A stretch of 64,000 bases of DNA from Paenibacillus sp. PL2-23 (GCF_040834005.1 NZ_CP162129.1:1693501-1757500); one strand, 5' to 3'. Shown: positions 10,167 to 18,989, counted from the stretch's first letter. Numbers and translations: made by a program. The notes: generated by a model not told the origin, from the letters alone.

Positions 10167-10931
10167 ATGGCTGAAACGACTACGGCTAAAAAAACCGTCA
10201 AGTTCATTATCTCTCGTCAGGACTCGCCGGAAACTGCGCCTTACTCCCAAGAGTTCGAGCTGCCTTACCGTCCCAATATGAACGTAATCAGCGGCCTGAT
10301 GGAAATTCAGCGCAACCCTGTTACGGCAGAAGGCGCCAAAACATCGCCGGTATGCTGGGAATCCAACTGTCTCGAAGAAGTGTGCGGCGCGTGCTCGATG
10401 GTTATCAACGGCAAGCCGCGTCAGGCGTGCAGCGCGCTGGTCGACCAGCTGGAGCAGCCGATTCGCCTTGAGCCTATGCGTACATTCCCGGTTGTCCGTG
10501 ACCTCGTCATCAACCGCGAGCGTATGTTCAACGCCCTGAAGAAGGTTAAGGCATGGATTCCCATCGACGGCACATATGACTTGGGTCCTGGACCGCGTAT
10601 GGCCGAGACGAAGCGCCAATGGGCTTACGAGCTGTCCAAATGTATGACCTGCGGCGTCTGTCTGGAATCCTGTCCGAACGTCAACGACCGGAACAGCTTT
10701 ATCGGTCCTGCAGCGATTTCCCAGGTTCGTCTGTTCAACGCTCACCCTACGGGCGAGATGAACAAGGAAGAGCGTCTGGAGGCTCTGATGACGGACGGCG
10801 GCATCGAAGGCTGCGGCAACTCCCAGAACTGTGTGCGTTCTTGTCCGAAGGGCATTCCGCTCACGACTTCGATTGCCGCGATGAACAAGGATACCACGAA
10901 GCACCTGTTCAAAAAATGGCTGGGCATGTAG
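10167..10931 (+). CDS. sdhB: Succinate dehydrogenase iron-sulfur subunit
   Basis: Electron-transfer subunit with three clusters. The [2Fe-2S] cysteines are in the segment CWESNC...CGAC...QAC. The [4Fe-4S] motif is CMTCGVCLESCPN. The [3Fe-4S] motif is CGNSQNCVRSCPKG. Two ATGs in a row are possible starts. The first (10164) overlaps the sdhA stop by one base but is only 4 bases from AGAAAGGAG. The second (10167) has better spacing and is used here. About 254 residues. A strong terminator follows, ending the operon. Confidence 0.97.
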   Translation: MAETTTAKKTVKFIISRQDSPETAPYSQEFELPYRPNMNVISGLMEIQRNPVTAEGAKTSPVCWESNCLEEVCGACSMVINGKPRQACSALVDQLEQPIRLEPMRTFPVVRDLVINRERMFNALKKVKAWIPIDGTYDLGPGPRMAETKRQWAYELSKCMTCGVCLESCPNVNDRNSFIGPAAISQVRLFNAHPTGEMNKEERLEALMTDGGIEGCGNSQNCVRSCPKGIPLTTSIAAMNKDTTKHLFKKWLGM

Positions 10932-10960
10932 CCTAGCGGCTAATATGCGTTACACCTGTG

Positions 10961-10996
10961 GACTCCGGAGCGGTCAGCTGCTCCGGGGTCTTTTTT
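10961..10996 (+). terminator. sdhCAB terminator
   Basis: Stem GACTCCGGAGC pairing with GCTCCGGGGTC (one mismatch), followed by TTTTTT. Confidence 0.92.
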
Positions 10997-11021
10997 GGGT
11001 CAATTTTGCCTATACACATAT

Positions 11022-11036
11022 TGATAATGATTATCA
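11022..11036. promoter_or_regulatory. Fur box
   Basis: TGATAATGATTATCA is a perfect 7-1-7 inverted repeat identical to the Bacillus Fur consensus (TGATAATnATTATCA). It lies 125 bases before the MFS gene start and directly after the sdh terminator, so it must serve the downstream MFS-padR unit. This predicts repression when iron is plentiful. Confidence 0.85.
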
Positions 11037-11096
11037 TTAATACTAATAGAAATGGAAGGAGAAGTCAACTGGAACGATTAAATAAGAAAGGAAGAG

Positions 11097-11124
11097 TTGT
11101 AATTGGGCTCATTTGGAGTACAAT
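11097..11124 (+). promoter_or_regulatory. Candidate promoter for MFS-padR
   Basis: -35 TTGTAA (11097-11102), 16-base spacer, -10 TACAAT (11119-11124). It lies about 60 bases downstream of the Fur box centre; no well-spaced promoter overlapping the box itself was found, though one with weaker elements may exist. Confidence 0.5.
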
Positions 11125-11161
11125 ATAACTAGTAATCAAATTTGAGTAATGGAATGAGGGA

Positions 11162-12724
11162 TTGCAGCTGGACGCGAATAAAAGCAATGTGAGGCTTGTT
11201 GTTGCCGGCTTATTGCTGGGCTTGTTTATGGCGGCGCTTGATCAGACGATCGTATCGACAGCGATGACGACAATTATTAAGAAGCTCGGGGGCTTCGAAT
11301 ATTTTATTTGGGTGTATTCGGCCTATATGATCGCCATGGTTGTCGCCACGCCGATCTTCGGCAAGTTGTCGGATATGTATGGCCGTCGAAGATTTTTCCT
11401 GCTTGGACTGGTGCTGTTTGTTGCGGGCTCCATTCTATGCGGCACCTCGCAGAACATGGAGCAGCTCATTATCTATCGAGCGATTCAAGGGATAGGCGGG
11501 GGCGCGCTTATGCCGATTGTTTTTACGATCATCTTCGATCTGTTTCCGGGCGAGAAGCGTGGCAAAATGATGGGCCTGTTCGGAGCGGTATTCGGCATCT
11601 CCAGCGTGTTTGGCCCCATTATGGGCGGCGCGATTACGGACCAATTCAGCTGGCGCTGGATTTTCTACATTAATGTGCCCATCGGCATCTTGTCGTATTT
11701 CTTTATTTGGCGCGGTTATCACGAGAGTAGAAATCCGAACAAGCAATATATTGACTGGGCTGGCGCGATTCTGCTTACTGCCTCTATCCTGACGCTGATG
11801 TTCGGTCTGGAGCTGGGCGGCACAGAGGGCTGGGCTTGGCAATCGGTGCAGACGATATCGCTGTTCGCGTCATCGGCTGTATTGCTTGCGCTGTTCCTGT
11901 ATGCAGAGACCAAAGCCAAGGATCCCATCATTAAGCTGGATCTGTTCAGCAGGCGGCTGTTCACAAGCAGCATGATGATCAGTCTATTGTATGGGGGCGT
12001 GATGATTGCGGGCGCCACCTACATCCCTATCTTTATACAGGGCGTGTTCGGCGTCAGCGCGACGCAGACGAGCACAGTGCTTATTCCCATGATGCTGGGT
12101 GTTGTGCTTAGCAGCCAAATCGGCGGACGAATCGCAGGCAAGTATCCGTTCCGCAATATTATGCTGGTCTCGGCGTTTACGCTGATGCTGGGCACAAGCC
12201 TGCTTGGATTTGTTATGGATGCCGATACAAGCAGATGGTTGATTACCGTCTTTATGGTCATCGTAGGCCTTGGCATGGGGGTTTCCTTCTCGCTGCTGAA
12301 TATCTCGACGCTCAGCTCCGTGCCGCCGCAATATAAGGGCTCTGCGTCCTCTCTGATCACCTTCTTCCGGACAATCGGCTCCGCGCTTGGCGTAACGGTA
12401 TTCGGTGTGCTGCAGAAATCCAGCTTCCAGGCTGGCGTCGAGGAGCTGCCGAACCTGAATCCGGAGATGGCTGCCGGAATCAAGGGTGGGCAGGCGCTCC
12501 TAGATCCCGCAATTCAGCAGCAGATGGGATTGACGCCTGAAATTGTCCAAGTGCTGCTGGGCAAGCTGGCGGATTCCATTGTGTTCGTATTTCAGTGGTC
12601 TGTCATGCTTCCATTAGTTGCGCTTGTATTCGTATTCCTGATGGGGAGCTCCCGTCTTGAAGCTAATCCGCAAGCCCCTGCTCGGGGAGGGCATCAAGCG
12701 AAGCCTTCCCCAACCCGGAGCTAG
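11162..12724 (+). CDS. DHA2-type MFS drug/metabolite exporter
   Basis: 520-residue permease with about 14 transmembrane helices, the DHA2 (14-TMS) layout. It shows the early DQTIVSTAM segment, the antiporter-type stretch FGPIMGG and the [14 protein letters not shown] signature. The frame opens at TTG 11162, but GAGGG lies too close to it; an in-frame GTG at 11189 is an alternative, so the exact start is uncertain. A PadR regulator follows after 5 bases and a perfect Fur box lies upstream. This suggests iron-responsive export, for example of a siderophore or iron-linked toxic compound (inference). Family members also export antibiotics. Confidence 0.9.
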   Translation: MQLDANKSNVRLVVAGLLLGLFMAALDQTIVSTAMTTIIKKLGGFEYFIWVYSAYMIAMVVATPIFGKLSDMYGRRRFFLLGLVLFVAGSILCGTSQNMEQLIIYRAIQGIGGGALMPIVFTIIFDLFPGEKRGKMMGLFGAVFGISSVFGPIMGGAITDQFSWRWIFYINVPIGILSYFFIWRGYHESRNPNKQYIDWAGAILLTASILTLMFGLELGGTEGWAWQSVQTISLFASSAVLLALFLYAETKAKDPIIKLDLFSRRLFTSSMMISLLYGGVMIAGATYIPIFIQGVFGVSATQTSTVLIPMMLGVVLSSQIGGRIAGKYPFRNIMLVSAFTLMLGTSLLGFVMDADTSRWLITVFMVIVGLGMGVSFSLLNISTLSSVPPQYKGSASSLITFFRTIGSALGVTVFGVLQKSSFQAGVEELPNLNPEMAAGIKGGQALLDPAIQQQMGLTPEIVQVLLGKLADSIVFVFQWSVMLPLVALVFVFLMGSSRLEANPQAPARGGHQAKPSPTRS

Positions 12725-12729
12725 CCGCT

Positions 12730-13293
12730 GTGATGATGAGGCTGCTGGTGCTGGGGCTGTTGATGGAGATGGAGCGCCATCCCTACGACATCAGACAGAC
12801 GATCAAGGAGCGCAACTGGCATTTGACCTTCAAGCTGCAGGACGGCTCTCTGTATTACGCTGTTGATCAGCTGCGTGACCATGGCTATATTGAAGCTGCC
12901 GAGGTCATCCCGGTACGGGGAGATAATCGGCCTGACAAAACGGTATATCGTATTACGGAGGAAGGGAAACGTGAATTTCTGGAGCTGCTCCACAAGCAGA
13001 TGGAGCAGACGGCCTTCCCGCAGCATCCTTTTTTTGCTGCAATGCCGTTCCTGATGCACAGTGACCGCGAGGTGGTGAAGGCTTGCCTGTGGGGGCAATA
13101 TGAAGCGTGCCTGTCCAGAATCGAGCTGCTCAGGGACGTTGCGTTGAAGAAGGAAGGCTTGTTGCCCAGAGGGTCGGTGAAGCTGATTGAAGGCATGATC
13201 AGGCTGAGCCAGGCTGAGCGGGAGTGGCTGGAGGATGTGATGGCGGAGGCGGAGAGCGGAATGCTGTTTCAGCCGAGACCGCAGGGGATATGA
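12730..13293 (+). CDS. PadR family transcriptional regulator
   Basis: 187 residues with a PadR winged helix at the N-terminus (LLVLGLLMEMERHPYDIRQ...; GSLYYAVDQLRDHGYI) and a longer C-terminal helical dimerisation domain, so subfamily-2 like. Start is one of GTG 12730, ATG 12733 or ATG 12736; the ribosome site is weak (CGGAG within the end of the MFS gene). It is 5 bases after the exporter gene, so it is very likely the local regulator of that exporter, as with many PadR-MFS pairs. Confidence 0.88.
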   Translation: MMMRLLVLGLLMEMERHPYDIRQTIKERNWHLTFKLQDGSLYYAVDQLRDHGYIEAAEVIPVRGDNRPDKTVYRITEEGKREFLELLHKQMEQTAFPQHPFFAAMPFLMHSDREVVKACLWGQYEACLSRIELLRDVALKKEGLLPRGSVKLIEGMIRLSQAEREWLEDVMAEAESGMLFQPRPQGI

Positions 13294-13327
13294 GAAATAC
13301 GAAAATCTATACATTCTATTGTGGCGA

Positions 13328-13362
13328 GAAAGGGGCTGTCCGCGTTGTGGACAGCCCCTTTC
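13328..13362 (+). terminator. Terminator after padR
   Basis: A 14-bp perfect stem (GAAAGGGGCTGTCC with GGACAGCCCCTTTC) and a 7-base loop. The T-tract after it is poor on both strands (TCCTATATT on plus), but the T-rich 3' arm helps. It separates padR from the convergent hxlR-type gene. Confidence 0.7.
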
Positions 13363-13379
13363 TCCTATATTCGTGCGTG

Positions 13380-13688
13380 TTACATCCAGGCTTCTCCCCA
13401 TCTCTGGATGGATTCGATCACCGGCTGTAAATCTCTGCCTTTAGGCGTTAATTCATATTCAATGCGTACAGGCATCTCCGGATACACCCGGCGGACCACG
13501 ACTCCCATCGTTTCGAGTTCCTTCATCCGGTCGGTCAGCATCTTGTCGCTCATCTCGGGAATTTGTTCCTTCATATCTTTAAATCGTTTCGGGCCGCCAA
13601 GCAGCACCCGTATGATTCTACCCGTCCACTTCTTGCCTAATAAATCAGCAGCAGCCTCGTATCTTGGGCACATTGTCGAATAATCCAA
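13380..13688 (-). CDS. HxlR family transcriptional regulator
   Basis: Winged-helix regulator of about 102 residues with the family signature: an N-terminal cysteine (MCPRYEAA), GKKWTGRIIRVLLGGPKRF, and MSDKMLTDRMKELE. I use TTG 13688 because GGGGTGA lies 5 bases upstream on the minus strand; ATG 13673 is an alternative. A longer frame to ATG 13733 would run into the promoter -10 element, so it is rejected. HxlR proteins often sense reactive aldehydes or disulfide stress through the N-terminal cysteine; the target here is unknown. Confidence 0.85.
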   Translation of the reverse strand: MDYSTMCPRYEAAADLLGKKWTGRIIRVLLGGPKRFKDMKEQIPEMSDKMLTDRMKELETMGVVVRRVYPEMPVRIEYELTPKGRDLQPVIESIQRWGEAWM

Positions 13689-13711
13689 CAGAATCACCCC
13701 GCTTTTTGTAG

Positions 13712-13746
13712 TTATATTGTAGCATACGGACAAACTAAAAGTAAGT
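13712..13746 (-). promoter_or_regulatory. Promoter of the hxlR-type gene
   Basis: On the minus strand TTACTT, 17-base spacer, TACAAT (complement of the sequence around 13715-13743). The -10 overlaps the ATG of the longest frame, which argues for the shorter gene start at 13688. Confidence 0.6.
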
Positions 13747-13782
13747 GCATATCCAGTAGGAATAACAGGCTCTATTGAAGCG

Positions 13783-14628
13783 TTACAGCCGGATCACAAT
13801 TAACCCTGCAAGCAGGCAGAGGAAAGCGGCGATCTGCGTAGCGGTTAGTCTCTCCTTGTACCAGAGGATGGAGCCAGCGGCAACGACCAGGCTGTTCGTT
13901 GCGAATATCGGCGCAGCGAGATTGGCTTGGCCCGTCTCGATGGCAAGCGCATAAAGCTGCAGGCCGCCATAAGAGAATATGCCGGCTGCCAGCCCCAGCC
14001 GCAAGCCCGTTCGATTGGCGGCGGCTGTGGAGCGCTCTTGGGCGGGCATAAGAAACCAGGCCAGCGACAGCGTGTAGGCGATGAACAGGATGGGGGCGCT
14101 GGACAGCCCGAGCTCGTCCGTCACCTTAAGGCCGCCGTTCCGCAGGGCAAACATCGCGATGGCGAGAAGGACCAGAAGGAACCAGCGTTTCTCGGTAATG
14201 GTCAGCTTCTCCTTGCGTTTGTAGGCGATTAGCGCGACGGCCGCCAGCAGCAGAGTGATGCCTAAGCCCTGAAGCGCGCTTAATGGCTCATGATACCAGA
14301 ACGTAGACATAGCTACGACCAGCACGATGTTGGCATTCGTCATCGGCGATGTGAGGCTGGCTGGGCCATACTGCAGCGCCTTCATGAATAACGAGTTGCC
14401 CCATGCGGAGCCTGCGCCAATGATGACGCCCGCGCACCATACATCAAGCCGCGATAAATCGCTTAGGCTGCCCTGCAGCGCGCTGTGTATGCCGAAGCCT
14501 GCTGCTCCGGCTGCATAGAGTCCCCGAAGCAGCTTTTGCGTTGAGCCTTGCTTCATCTGTGAAACCTTCATCCACCAGCCTGCCATTCCGAATAGGACGG
14601 CGCTGCCAATGGCAATCCATAACGACAT
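13783..14628 (-). CDS. DMT superfamily (EamA-type) transporter
   Basis: 281 residues with ten predicted transmembrane helices arranged as two five-helix halves, the EamA-type drug/metabolite transporter fold. Features include the conserved ASLTSPMTNANIVLVVAMS in the first half and ANLAAPIFATNSLVVAAGSILWYKE in the second. GGGAGC lies before the ATG. The gene stands alone. The substrate is not deducible; members export amino acids, purines or drugs, or import metabolites. Confidence 0.85.
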   Translation of the reverse strand: MSLWIAIGSAVLFGMAGWWMKVSQMKQGSTQKLLRGLYAAGAAGFGIHSALQGSLSDLSRLDVWCAGVIIGAGSAWGNSLFMKALQYGPASLTSPMTNANIVLVVAMSTFWYHEPLSALQGLGITLLLAAVALIAYKRKEKLTITEKRWFLLVLLAIAMFALRNGGLKVTDELGLSSAPILFIAYTLSLAWFLMPAQERSTAAANRTGLRLGLAAGIFSYGGLQLYALAIETGQANLAAPIFATNSLVVAAGSILWYKERLTATQIAAFLCLLAGLIVIRL

Positions 14629-14736
14629 GAGTCCACGCTCCCGAATTTGTTACACAATTGCAATGTTGCTGTTACGGCTTTAACACATCAAGGGGCTATT
14701 ATAATAAGCAAGACCCCCTTTTTATATAAGCTCTTT

Positions 14737-14768
14737 GGGACCTGCCTCGTGCGGGTCCACTTTTTTTT
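14737..14768 (+). terminator. Orphan plus-strand terminator
   Basis: Stem GGACCTGC with GCGGGTCC (one G-U pair) followed by ACTTTTTTTT. No plus-strand gene lies upstream, since the DMT and PHP genes are both on the minus strand. It therefore suggests an unannotated short transcript. Confidence 0.7.
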
Positions 14769-14810
14769 GGCTATGGAAGCAGAGGCTTTACAACAGAAGA
14801 AGAGACGCGT

Positions 14811-14829
14811 CGCGTCTCTCCTGGAATCA
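14811..14829 (-). terminator. Possible terminator after the PHP phosphatase gene
   Basis: A 9-bp perfect stem (AGAGACGCG with CGCGTCTCT, 1-base loop that will open in practice) immediately downstream of the minus-strand stop; followed on the minus strand by TCTTCTGTTG, a weak T-tract. Confidence 0.45.
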
Positions 14830-14832
14830 CCA

Positions 14833-15642
14833 TTATAGAGGCACAGCAACGGGCTGTCTCTTGCGGTAGAACACCCACTCGGTGAAGCCGATCTCCTTCA
14901 ATCGCTTCGCCACGAGCTCCCATTCGTCCCCGACTCGCGAAGGCACATGGGCGTCAGAGCCGAACGTCACCTTCACGTTGTAATGAAGCGCTCTCTCCAG
15001 CAAATCGTCGGACGGATACCAGCCGCCTACATCCTTGGTGCTGCCTGAGGTATTAATCTCGATCGCCACTCCGCATTCGCCAATTGTACGAAGCGCGTTA
15101 TCGATGTGCTCATGCGCAGGAATATCCGAAAAAGCGGGATAATATCCCTTCATAGCGTCGATATGGCCCAATATATCGAACATGCCTGCGCGGGCGGATT
15201 GCTCAATAAGCTCATAGTAGCTCTTTTTCTCAAGGATATGAGCCGCTTCGTCCAGCTTCGTCCAGCGATTTCGGTTGAAGATGCTGACGCCGCTCACCTG
15301 GTGAACGGAGCCGATCAAATAATCGAACGGAACTCCCTTGTACGCTTCACGGTATGCCTCCGCATATTGGGGGAAATAATCCGATTCCATGCCGAGCAGC
15401 ACTTCAATTCTGCCCGCGAACTTCTCCTTCAGCCGGAGCACTTCCTGGACATAATTCGCAAATTCGCTTCTGGCCATCGCAATGCCCGGAGATGGGTGAT
15501 CCTCATCGTGATAGAAGTAAGGGGAGTGATCCGAGATGCCAATGACCTGAAGTCCATGCTTAATTCCGGCTTCAATATAATCCTCGATGCTGCCGTCAGC
15601 GTGGCCGCAACGGAAATGATGCGTGTGCAAATCAAACTTCAT
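14833..15642 (-). CDS. PHP-domain histidinol-phosphatase (HisJ-like)
   Basis: 269-residue metal-dependent phosphoesterase of the PHP family. Metal-binding motifs: HTHHFRCGHADG at the N-terminus, ISDHSP, GMESD, GSVHQV, ILGHIDAMKG and TFGSDAHVP near the C-terminus. HisJ-type enzymes convert histidinol phosphate to histidinol in histidine synthesis. No other his gene is nearby, so a different phosphate ester is possible. ATG 15642 is chosen: AGGAG (overlapping the LysR stop) lies 7 bases upstream, whereas GTG 15651 would overlap the ribosome site. It sits just after the LysR gene and is probably co-transcribed with it. Confidence 0.85.
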   Translation of the reverse strand: MKFDLHTHHFRCGHADGSIEDYIEAGIKHGLQVIGISDHSPYFYHDEDHPSPGIAMARSEFANYVQEVLRLKEKFAGRIEVLLGMESDYFPQYAEAYREAYKGVPFDYLIGSVHQVSGVSIFNRNRWTKLDEAAHILEKKSYYELIEQSARAGMFDILGHIDAMKGYYPAFSDIPAHEHIDNALRTIGECGVAIEINTSGSTKDVGGWYPSDDLLERALHYNVKVTFGSDAHVPSRVGDEWELVAKRLKEIGFTEWVFYRKRQPVAVPL

Positions 15643-15653
15643 TCTGTTCACTC

Positions 15654-16556
15654 CTACTCGCTGCTTATGAATTGATGCTCCGGCATGCCCTTCAAATCGC
15701 TCAAAAACTGCTGCATCGCGGTATTCAGGTATCGACCGGATTTGTAGACGACACCGACGGGGTGCGTTGCTTCCAGCTCATGCACCTTGATCAGCTTCAA
15801 TGTGCCGCGCTTCAGCTCGGACGGAATTGAAAGCTTGGATACAATGGCGGCGCCAAGATCAATCTCGACCATCCGTTTCACTTCTTCGCTGCTGGACAGC
15901 TCCATAATAATATTGGGCTGAATGTTGTATTGGCGGAACAGCGCGTCGACAAACTTCCTGCCCAGCGTATCGGGCGCCAGCATGATCATAGGCACGTCCT
16001 TCAATTGGTCCAGCGTGGTATGGTTCAGCTTGCTCAGCGGATTCTCCGGGGATACGACCAGCTCGAACGTATCGTAATAAAGGACGGATGAGGCAATGTT
16101 CGGATTTTTCTCCGTTATGTAGGTTATGCCAACATCCACGGAACCATTCTCGACACAAGCCATGACTTGGGAGGAGGGCATGGTGTGAATGGTTGTTTTG
16201 ATAAGCGGGAACTGGTTCTGAAAATAAGACAGGACCCTCGGCAATATTTGGATAGCGATGGATGAAGTGGTGCCTAACAGGATATGGCCTTGCGGCGTGT
16301 GATTCAAATCGTCGAGCTTCTGCTTCAGCTCCTCCACGATAGCGAGGACGCGCTCCGCATGCTCCAGGAACACGCGGCCGTGATCCGTCAGCGTGACGGG
16401 CTGGTTGCGGTCGATCAGGACAGTCTTGAACTCGTCCTCCAGACTTTTGATTTGCGCGGATACGGCAGGCTGCGTTAGATTAAGCAGCTCGCCCGCCTTG
16501 CGGAAGCTCATCGTCTTGGAGATGGTCAGGAGCGTCTCCAGCTGGCTGATATTCAT
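15654..16556 (-). CDS. LysR family transcriptional regulator
   Basis: 300 residues: N-terminal winged helix (SFRKAGELLNLTQPAVSAQIKSLEDEF in two overlapping parts) and a two-lobed effector-binding domain (GHILLGTTSSIAIQILPRVL onward). I chose the ATG at 16556 because GAAGGGGGA lies 9 bases upstream; an in-frame ATG at 16586 lacks a site. It is transcribed in front of, and probably with, the PHP phosphatase. The N-terminus MNISQLETLL resembles regulators of the CysL/YwfK group, but I cannot confirm this by reading alone. Confidence 0.92.
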   Translation of the reverse strand: MNISQLETLLTISKTMSFRKAGELLNLTQPAVSAQIKSLEDEFKTVLIDRNQPVTLTDHGRVFLEHAERVLAIVEELKQKLDDLNHTPQGHILLGTTSSIAIQILPRVLSYFQNQFPLIKTTIHTMPSSQVMACVENGSVDVGITYITEKNPNIASSVLYYDTFELVVSPENPLSKLNHTTLDQLKDVPMIMLAPDTLGRKFVDALFRQYNIQPNIIMELSSSEEVKRMVEIDLGAAIVSKLSIPSELKRGTLKLIKVHELEATHPVGVVYKSGRYLNTAMQQFLSDLKGMPEHQFISSE

Positions 16557-16636
16557 GTCCGGTATTCCCCCTTCCGATGCGTTCATAAGCCATAACTCTA
16601 GTATATCTCATTACTCCGGCATGCGGCAAAAAAAGA

Positions 16637-16659
16637 GGAACGGCCGCTATAGCCATTCC
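16637..16659 (-). terminator. corA terminator overlapping its stop codon
   Basis: 8-bp stem GGAATGGC with GCCGTTCC on the minus strand (one G-U) followed by TCTTTTTTT. The corA stop codon (16647-16649) lies within the hairpin. Confidence 0.85.
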
Positions 16660-17582
16660 TTCTTGCGAAAAATATATAACATGCCGCATCCCAGCACCAC
16701 CATAATGCCAAGCAGCACATAAGCGCCCCAGCCAGCATGGACGAAGGGCAGGAAGTCGAAGTTCATGCCGTAAATGCCCGTCAGGAACGTCAGCGGCATG
16801 AAGATGGTCGTAATGGCCGTGAACACGCGCATAATTTCATTGGCCCGGCTGGACAGGCTCGACTGGTAGGCCTCTCGCAAGTTGCCCATCAGATCGCGGT
16901 ACGTATCGAAGGACTCCGAAATTTTGATGGCATTCTCGTATACGTCGCTAAAATACTTCTGAAGCTGGTCGTCAATCAGGCGAAGCTCCTTCTTGTTAAG
17001 CGTGAAGATCACCTCGCGCTGTGGTCCCAGCACCTTCCTCACCCACAGAATTTCCCCGCGCAGACCAATAATTTCGTTCAGATGGGACTTGCGGGTATGC
17101 ATCAGGATGGCTTCCTCCAGCGTCTCGATCCGATTGTCGATCCGATCGCCGACAAGGAAATAATTGTCCACTACAAGGTCGGTCAAATAATAGAGAAACT
17201 GGTCAGGCCGGCTGACCTCCTGCTCCCACAATATCGGCTTCAAGGAACGGAGCTCATTAATCTTCTGCTTGGTAACGGTAATAATGTAATGCTGTCCCAA
17301 AAATATGTTCAGCGCGCGCAGGAAAATTTCTTCATCGTCGAATCGAATGCTGTTAATGACAATAAAATAATGGCTTTCATAAATTTCAATCTTGGGACGC
17401 TGCTCTTCTTCATTCAAGCAATCCTCTACGGCCAGGTCGTGCATGCCGAACAGCGGCTGCAGCACAACCAGATCCTCGACGTCCGCGTCTATCCAGTAGA
17501 AGCCTTCCGCCGGGGCGACAAGCGTACCCTCGATTTGGTCCACGGTTGTAAAAATACCATTGCTCACATGTCTAATTTTCAT
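16647..17582 (-). CDS. corA: CorA family magnesium/divalent cation channel
   Basis: 311 residues. A large soluble N-terminal domain with the long stalk helix (about 200-265) is followed by two C-terminal transmembrane helices. The signature YGMN loop lies between them in TGIYGMNFDF, and the C-terminus is positively charged (RKKEWL). CorA forms a pentameric channel for Mg2+ (sometimes Co2+/Ni2+). GAGGAG lies 11 bases before the ATG. It is divergent from the methionine genes. The 5' leader of about 110 bases does not match the M-box magnesium riboswitch. Confidence 0.93.
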   Translation of the reverse strand: MKIRHVSNGIFTTVDQIEGTLVAPAEGFYWIDADVEDLVVLQPLFGMHDLAVEDCLNEEEQRPKIEIYESHYFIVINSIRFDDEEIFLRALNIFLGQHYIITVTKQKINELRSLKPILWEQEVSRPDQFLYYLTDLVVDNYFLVGDRIDNRIETLEEAILMHTRKSHLNEIIGLRGEILWVRKVLGPQREVIFTLNKKELRLIDDQLQKYFSDVYENAIKISESFDTYRDLMGNLREAYQSSLSSRANEIMRVFTAITTIFMPLTFLTGIYGMNFDFLPFVHAGWGAYVLLGIMVVLGCGMLYIFRKKEWL

Positions 17583-17703
17583 TTGCGGGAATCTCCTCTC
17601 TCATCTTGCAGGAGACTGCCGGTCAGGTGCTTCAGAGCGCTGGGCTTGCGCGCTTAATCACCAGGTCGTCGTTTCCGGAAGGTGTGAAGTCCTAATCCTG
17701 TTT

Positions 17704-17733
17704 AGTATACTCCCGCGCGAGGCGAACATTCAA
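17704..17733 (-). promoter_or_regulatory. Promoter of corA
   Basis: On the minus strand -35 TTGAAT (17728-17733) and -10 TATACT (17704-17709) with an 18-base spacer, giving a leader of about 115 bases. Confidence 0.6.
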
Positions 17734-17786
17734 GCGGAAAATCGCTCGTCAACAAGTTTTTAAAACAGCATATGCGGATCAGGTTC

Positions 17787-17815
17787 TTGACGGGAATGTC
17801 GGAATGAATTAAAGT
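17787..17815 (+). promoter_or_regulatory. Promoter of the SAM riboswitch-metA transcript
   Basis: -35 TTGACG (17787-17792), 17-base spacer, -10 TAAAGT (17810-17815). The aptamer begins about 35 bases downstream of the expected start. Confidence 0.5.
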
Positions 17816-17854
17816 AAAACTAATTGGAACAGCAATAATTGAATAGACTACTTT

Positions 17855-18019
17855 CTTATCAAGAGCAGGCGGAGGGACTAGCCCGATGAAGCCCGGCAAC
17901 CGGCGTAATGAGCACGGTGCTAATTCTTGCGGAGACATCATGTCTCTGAGAGATGAGAGAGGATATGACTGCTTTCACAAGCACAGAACCTCTTCTCACG
18001 CAGAAGGGGTCTTTTTTAT
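17855..18019 (+). ncRNA. SAM-I riboswitch (S-box leader)
   Basis: The aptamer core is recognisable: TCTTATCAAGAG, then GGCGGAGGGAC, GCCCGATGAAGCCCGGCAACC, the P3 hairpin region, and a closing GAGATGAGAGA that pairs with TCTTATC to make P1. Positions about 17855-17965 hold the aptamer. An expression platform follows, with a terminator stem ACCTCTTCT / AGAAGGGGT and TCTTTTTTAT (about 17989-18019). Binding of S-adenosylmethionine should favour the terminator and shut down metA-metI. Confidence 0.95.
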
Positions 18020-18065
18020 CCTATTGCGACTTCTAATTACTACATCATTAGGAGCGTGAGCCAAC

Positions 18066-18989
18066 ATGCCAATCAAAGTACCGGATCACCTGCCGGCCAA
18101 GGAAGTATTGAACAACGAGAACATATTTGTCATGGACGAAAGCGTCGCTTACCAGCAGGACATTCGTCCGCTCAGAATCGCGATTCTGAATTTGATGCCG
18201 ACCAAAGAAACAACGGAGACGCAGCTGCTTCGCTTAATTGGCAATACGCCGCTGCAAGTGGAGGTTGTGCTGCTTCATCCCAGAACCCATACGTCGAAGA
18301 ATACCTCGTCCGATCATCTGGAGTCGTTCTACAAAACGTTCGACGAGATTTCGCATCTGTATTTCGACGGCATGATTATTACGGGAGCGCCTGTGGAGCA
18401 TTTGCCGTTCGAAGAGGTCAACTACTGGGAAGAGCTGAAGGAAATTATGGAATGGACCAAACGCCATGTCACGTCAACCTTCCATATATGCTGGGCTTCC
18501 CAGGCAGGGCTGTATTACCACTTCGGAGTGCCGAAATATAACCTGGATGCCAAAATATTCGGCGTCTTCCCGCATACCATTGCGGACAACAAACGGAATA
18601 CCCAGCTGCTTAGAGGATTTGACGAGCTGTTTTTTGTCCCGCAGTCTCGTCATACGGAGGTAAGGCGCGAGGATATCGAGCCCATCGAGGAGCTGGAAAT
18701 TTTGTCGGAATCCAACGATTCGGGCATCTATATTGTCGCGTCGCGCGACGGGAAGCAAATTTTTGTGACGGGCCATTCCGAATATGATCCTACCTCGCTC
18801 AAATTTGAATATGACCGGGATGTGGCCAGAGGGCTGGATATTGCGCTTCCTAGGAATTATTTCCCGGGCGATAACCCGTCCTGTATGCCGCTCTCCACAT
18901 GGAGAGCTCACGCCAATCTGCTGTTCTCTAATTGGCTTAACTATTATGTGTACCAGCAAACGCCTTATGAACTGGGCGCAGGCATCTGA
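18066..18989 (+). CDS. metA: Homoserine O-acetyltransferase (MetA type)
   Basis: First committed step of methionine synthesis: acylation of homoserine. 307 residues, MetA family (class I glutamine amidotransferase-like fold). The catalytic cysteine is C142 in HICWASQAG. Residue 111 is glutamate ([12 protein letters not shown]); in this family Glu at this place goes with acetyl-CoA use and Gly with succinyl-CoA. It is therefore predicted to be an acetyltransferase despite the older succinyltransferase name. AGGAG lies 11 bases before the ATG. It is controlled by the SAM-I riboswitch upstream and followed after 29 bases by metI. Confidence 0.95.
   Translation: MPIKVPDHLPAKEVLNNENIFVMDESVAYQQDIRPLRIAILNLMPTKETTETQLLRLIGNTPLQVEVVLLHPRTHTSKNTSSDHLESFYKTFDEISHLYFDGMIITGAPVEHLPFEEVNYWEELKEIMEWTKRHVTSTFHICWASQAGLYYHFGVPKYNLDAKIFGVFPHTIADNKRNTQLLRGFDELFFVPQSRHTEVRREDIEPIEELEILSESNDSGIYIVASRDGKQIFVTGHSEYDPTSLKFEYDRDVARGLDIALPRNYFPGDNPSCMPLSTWRAHANLLFSNWLNYYVYQQTPYELGAGI

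Larger units (their letters stand above)
14629..14832. other. Intergenic region with a plus-strand terminator and no gene
   Basis: Between the divergent ends of the DMT gene start and the PHP gene end. It holds a TATAAT at 14700-14705 with a poor -35 (TTTAAC, 15-base spacing), a plus-strand intrinsic terminator at 14737-14768 and a minus-strand hairpin at 14811-14829. The 63-codon plus-strand frame lacks a ribosome site. A small plus-strand RNA of about 60 bases ending at the terminator is possible. Confidence 0.4.

Noticed and set aside
14647..14838. 63-codon plus-strand frame in the DMT/PHP gap
   Set aside because: No ribosome binding site, it runs through an intrinsic terminator, and its composition is not protein-like.
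17583..17700. Possible M-box magnesium riboswitch in the corA leader
   Set aside because: The conserved M-box core is absent; only a short GCAG/CTGC hairpin is visible.
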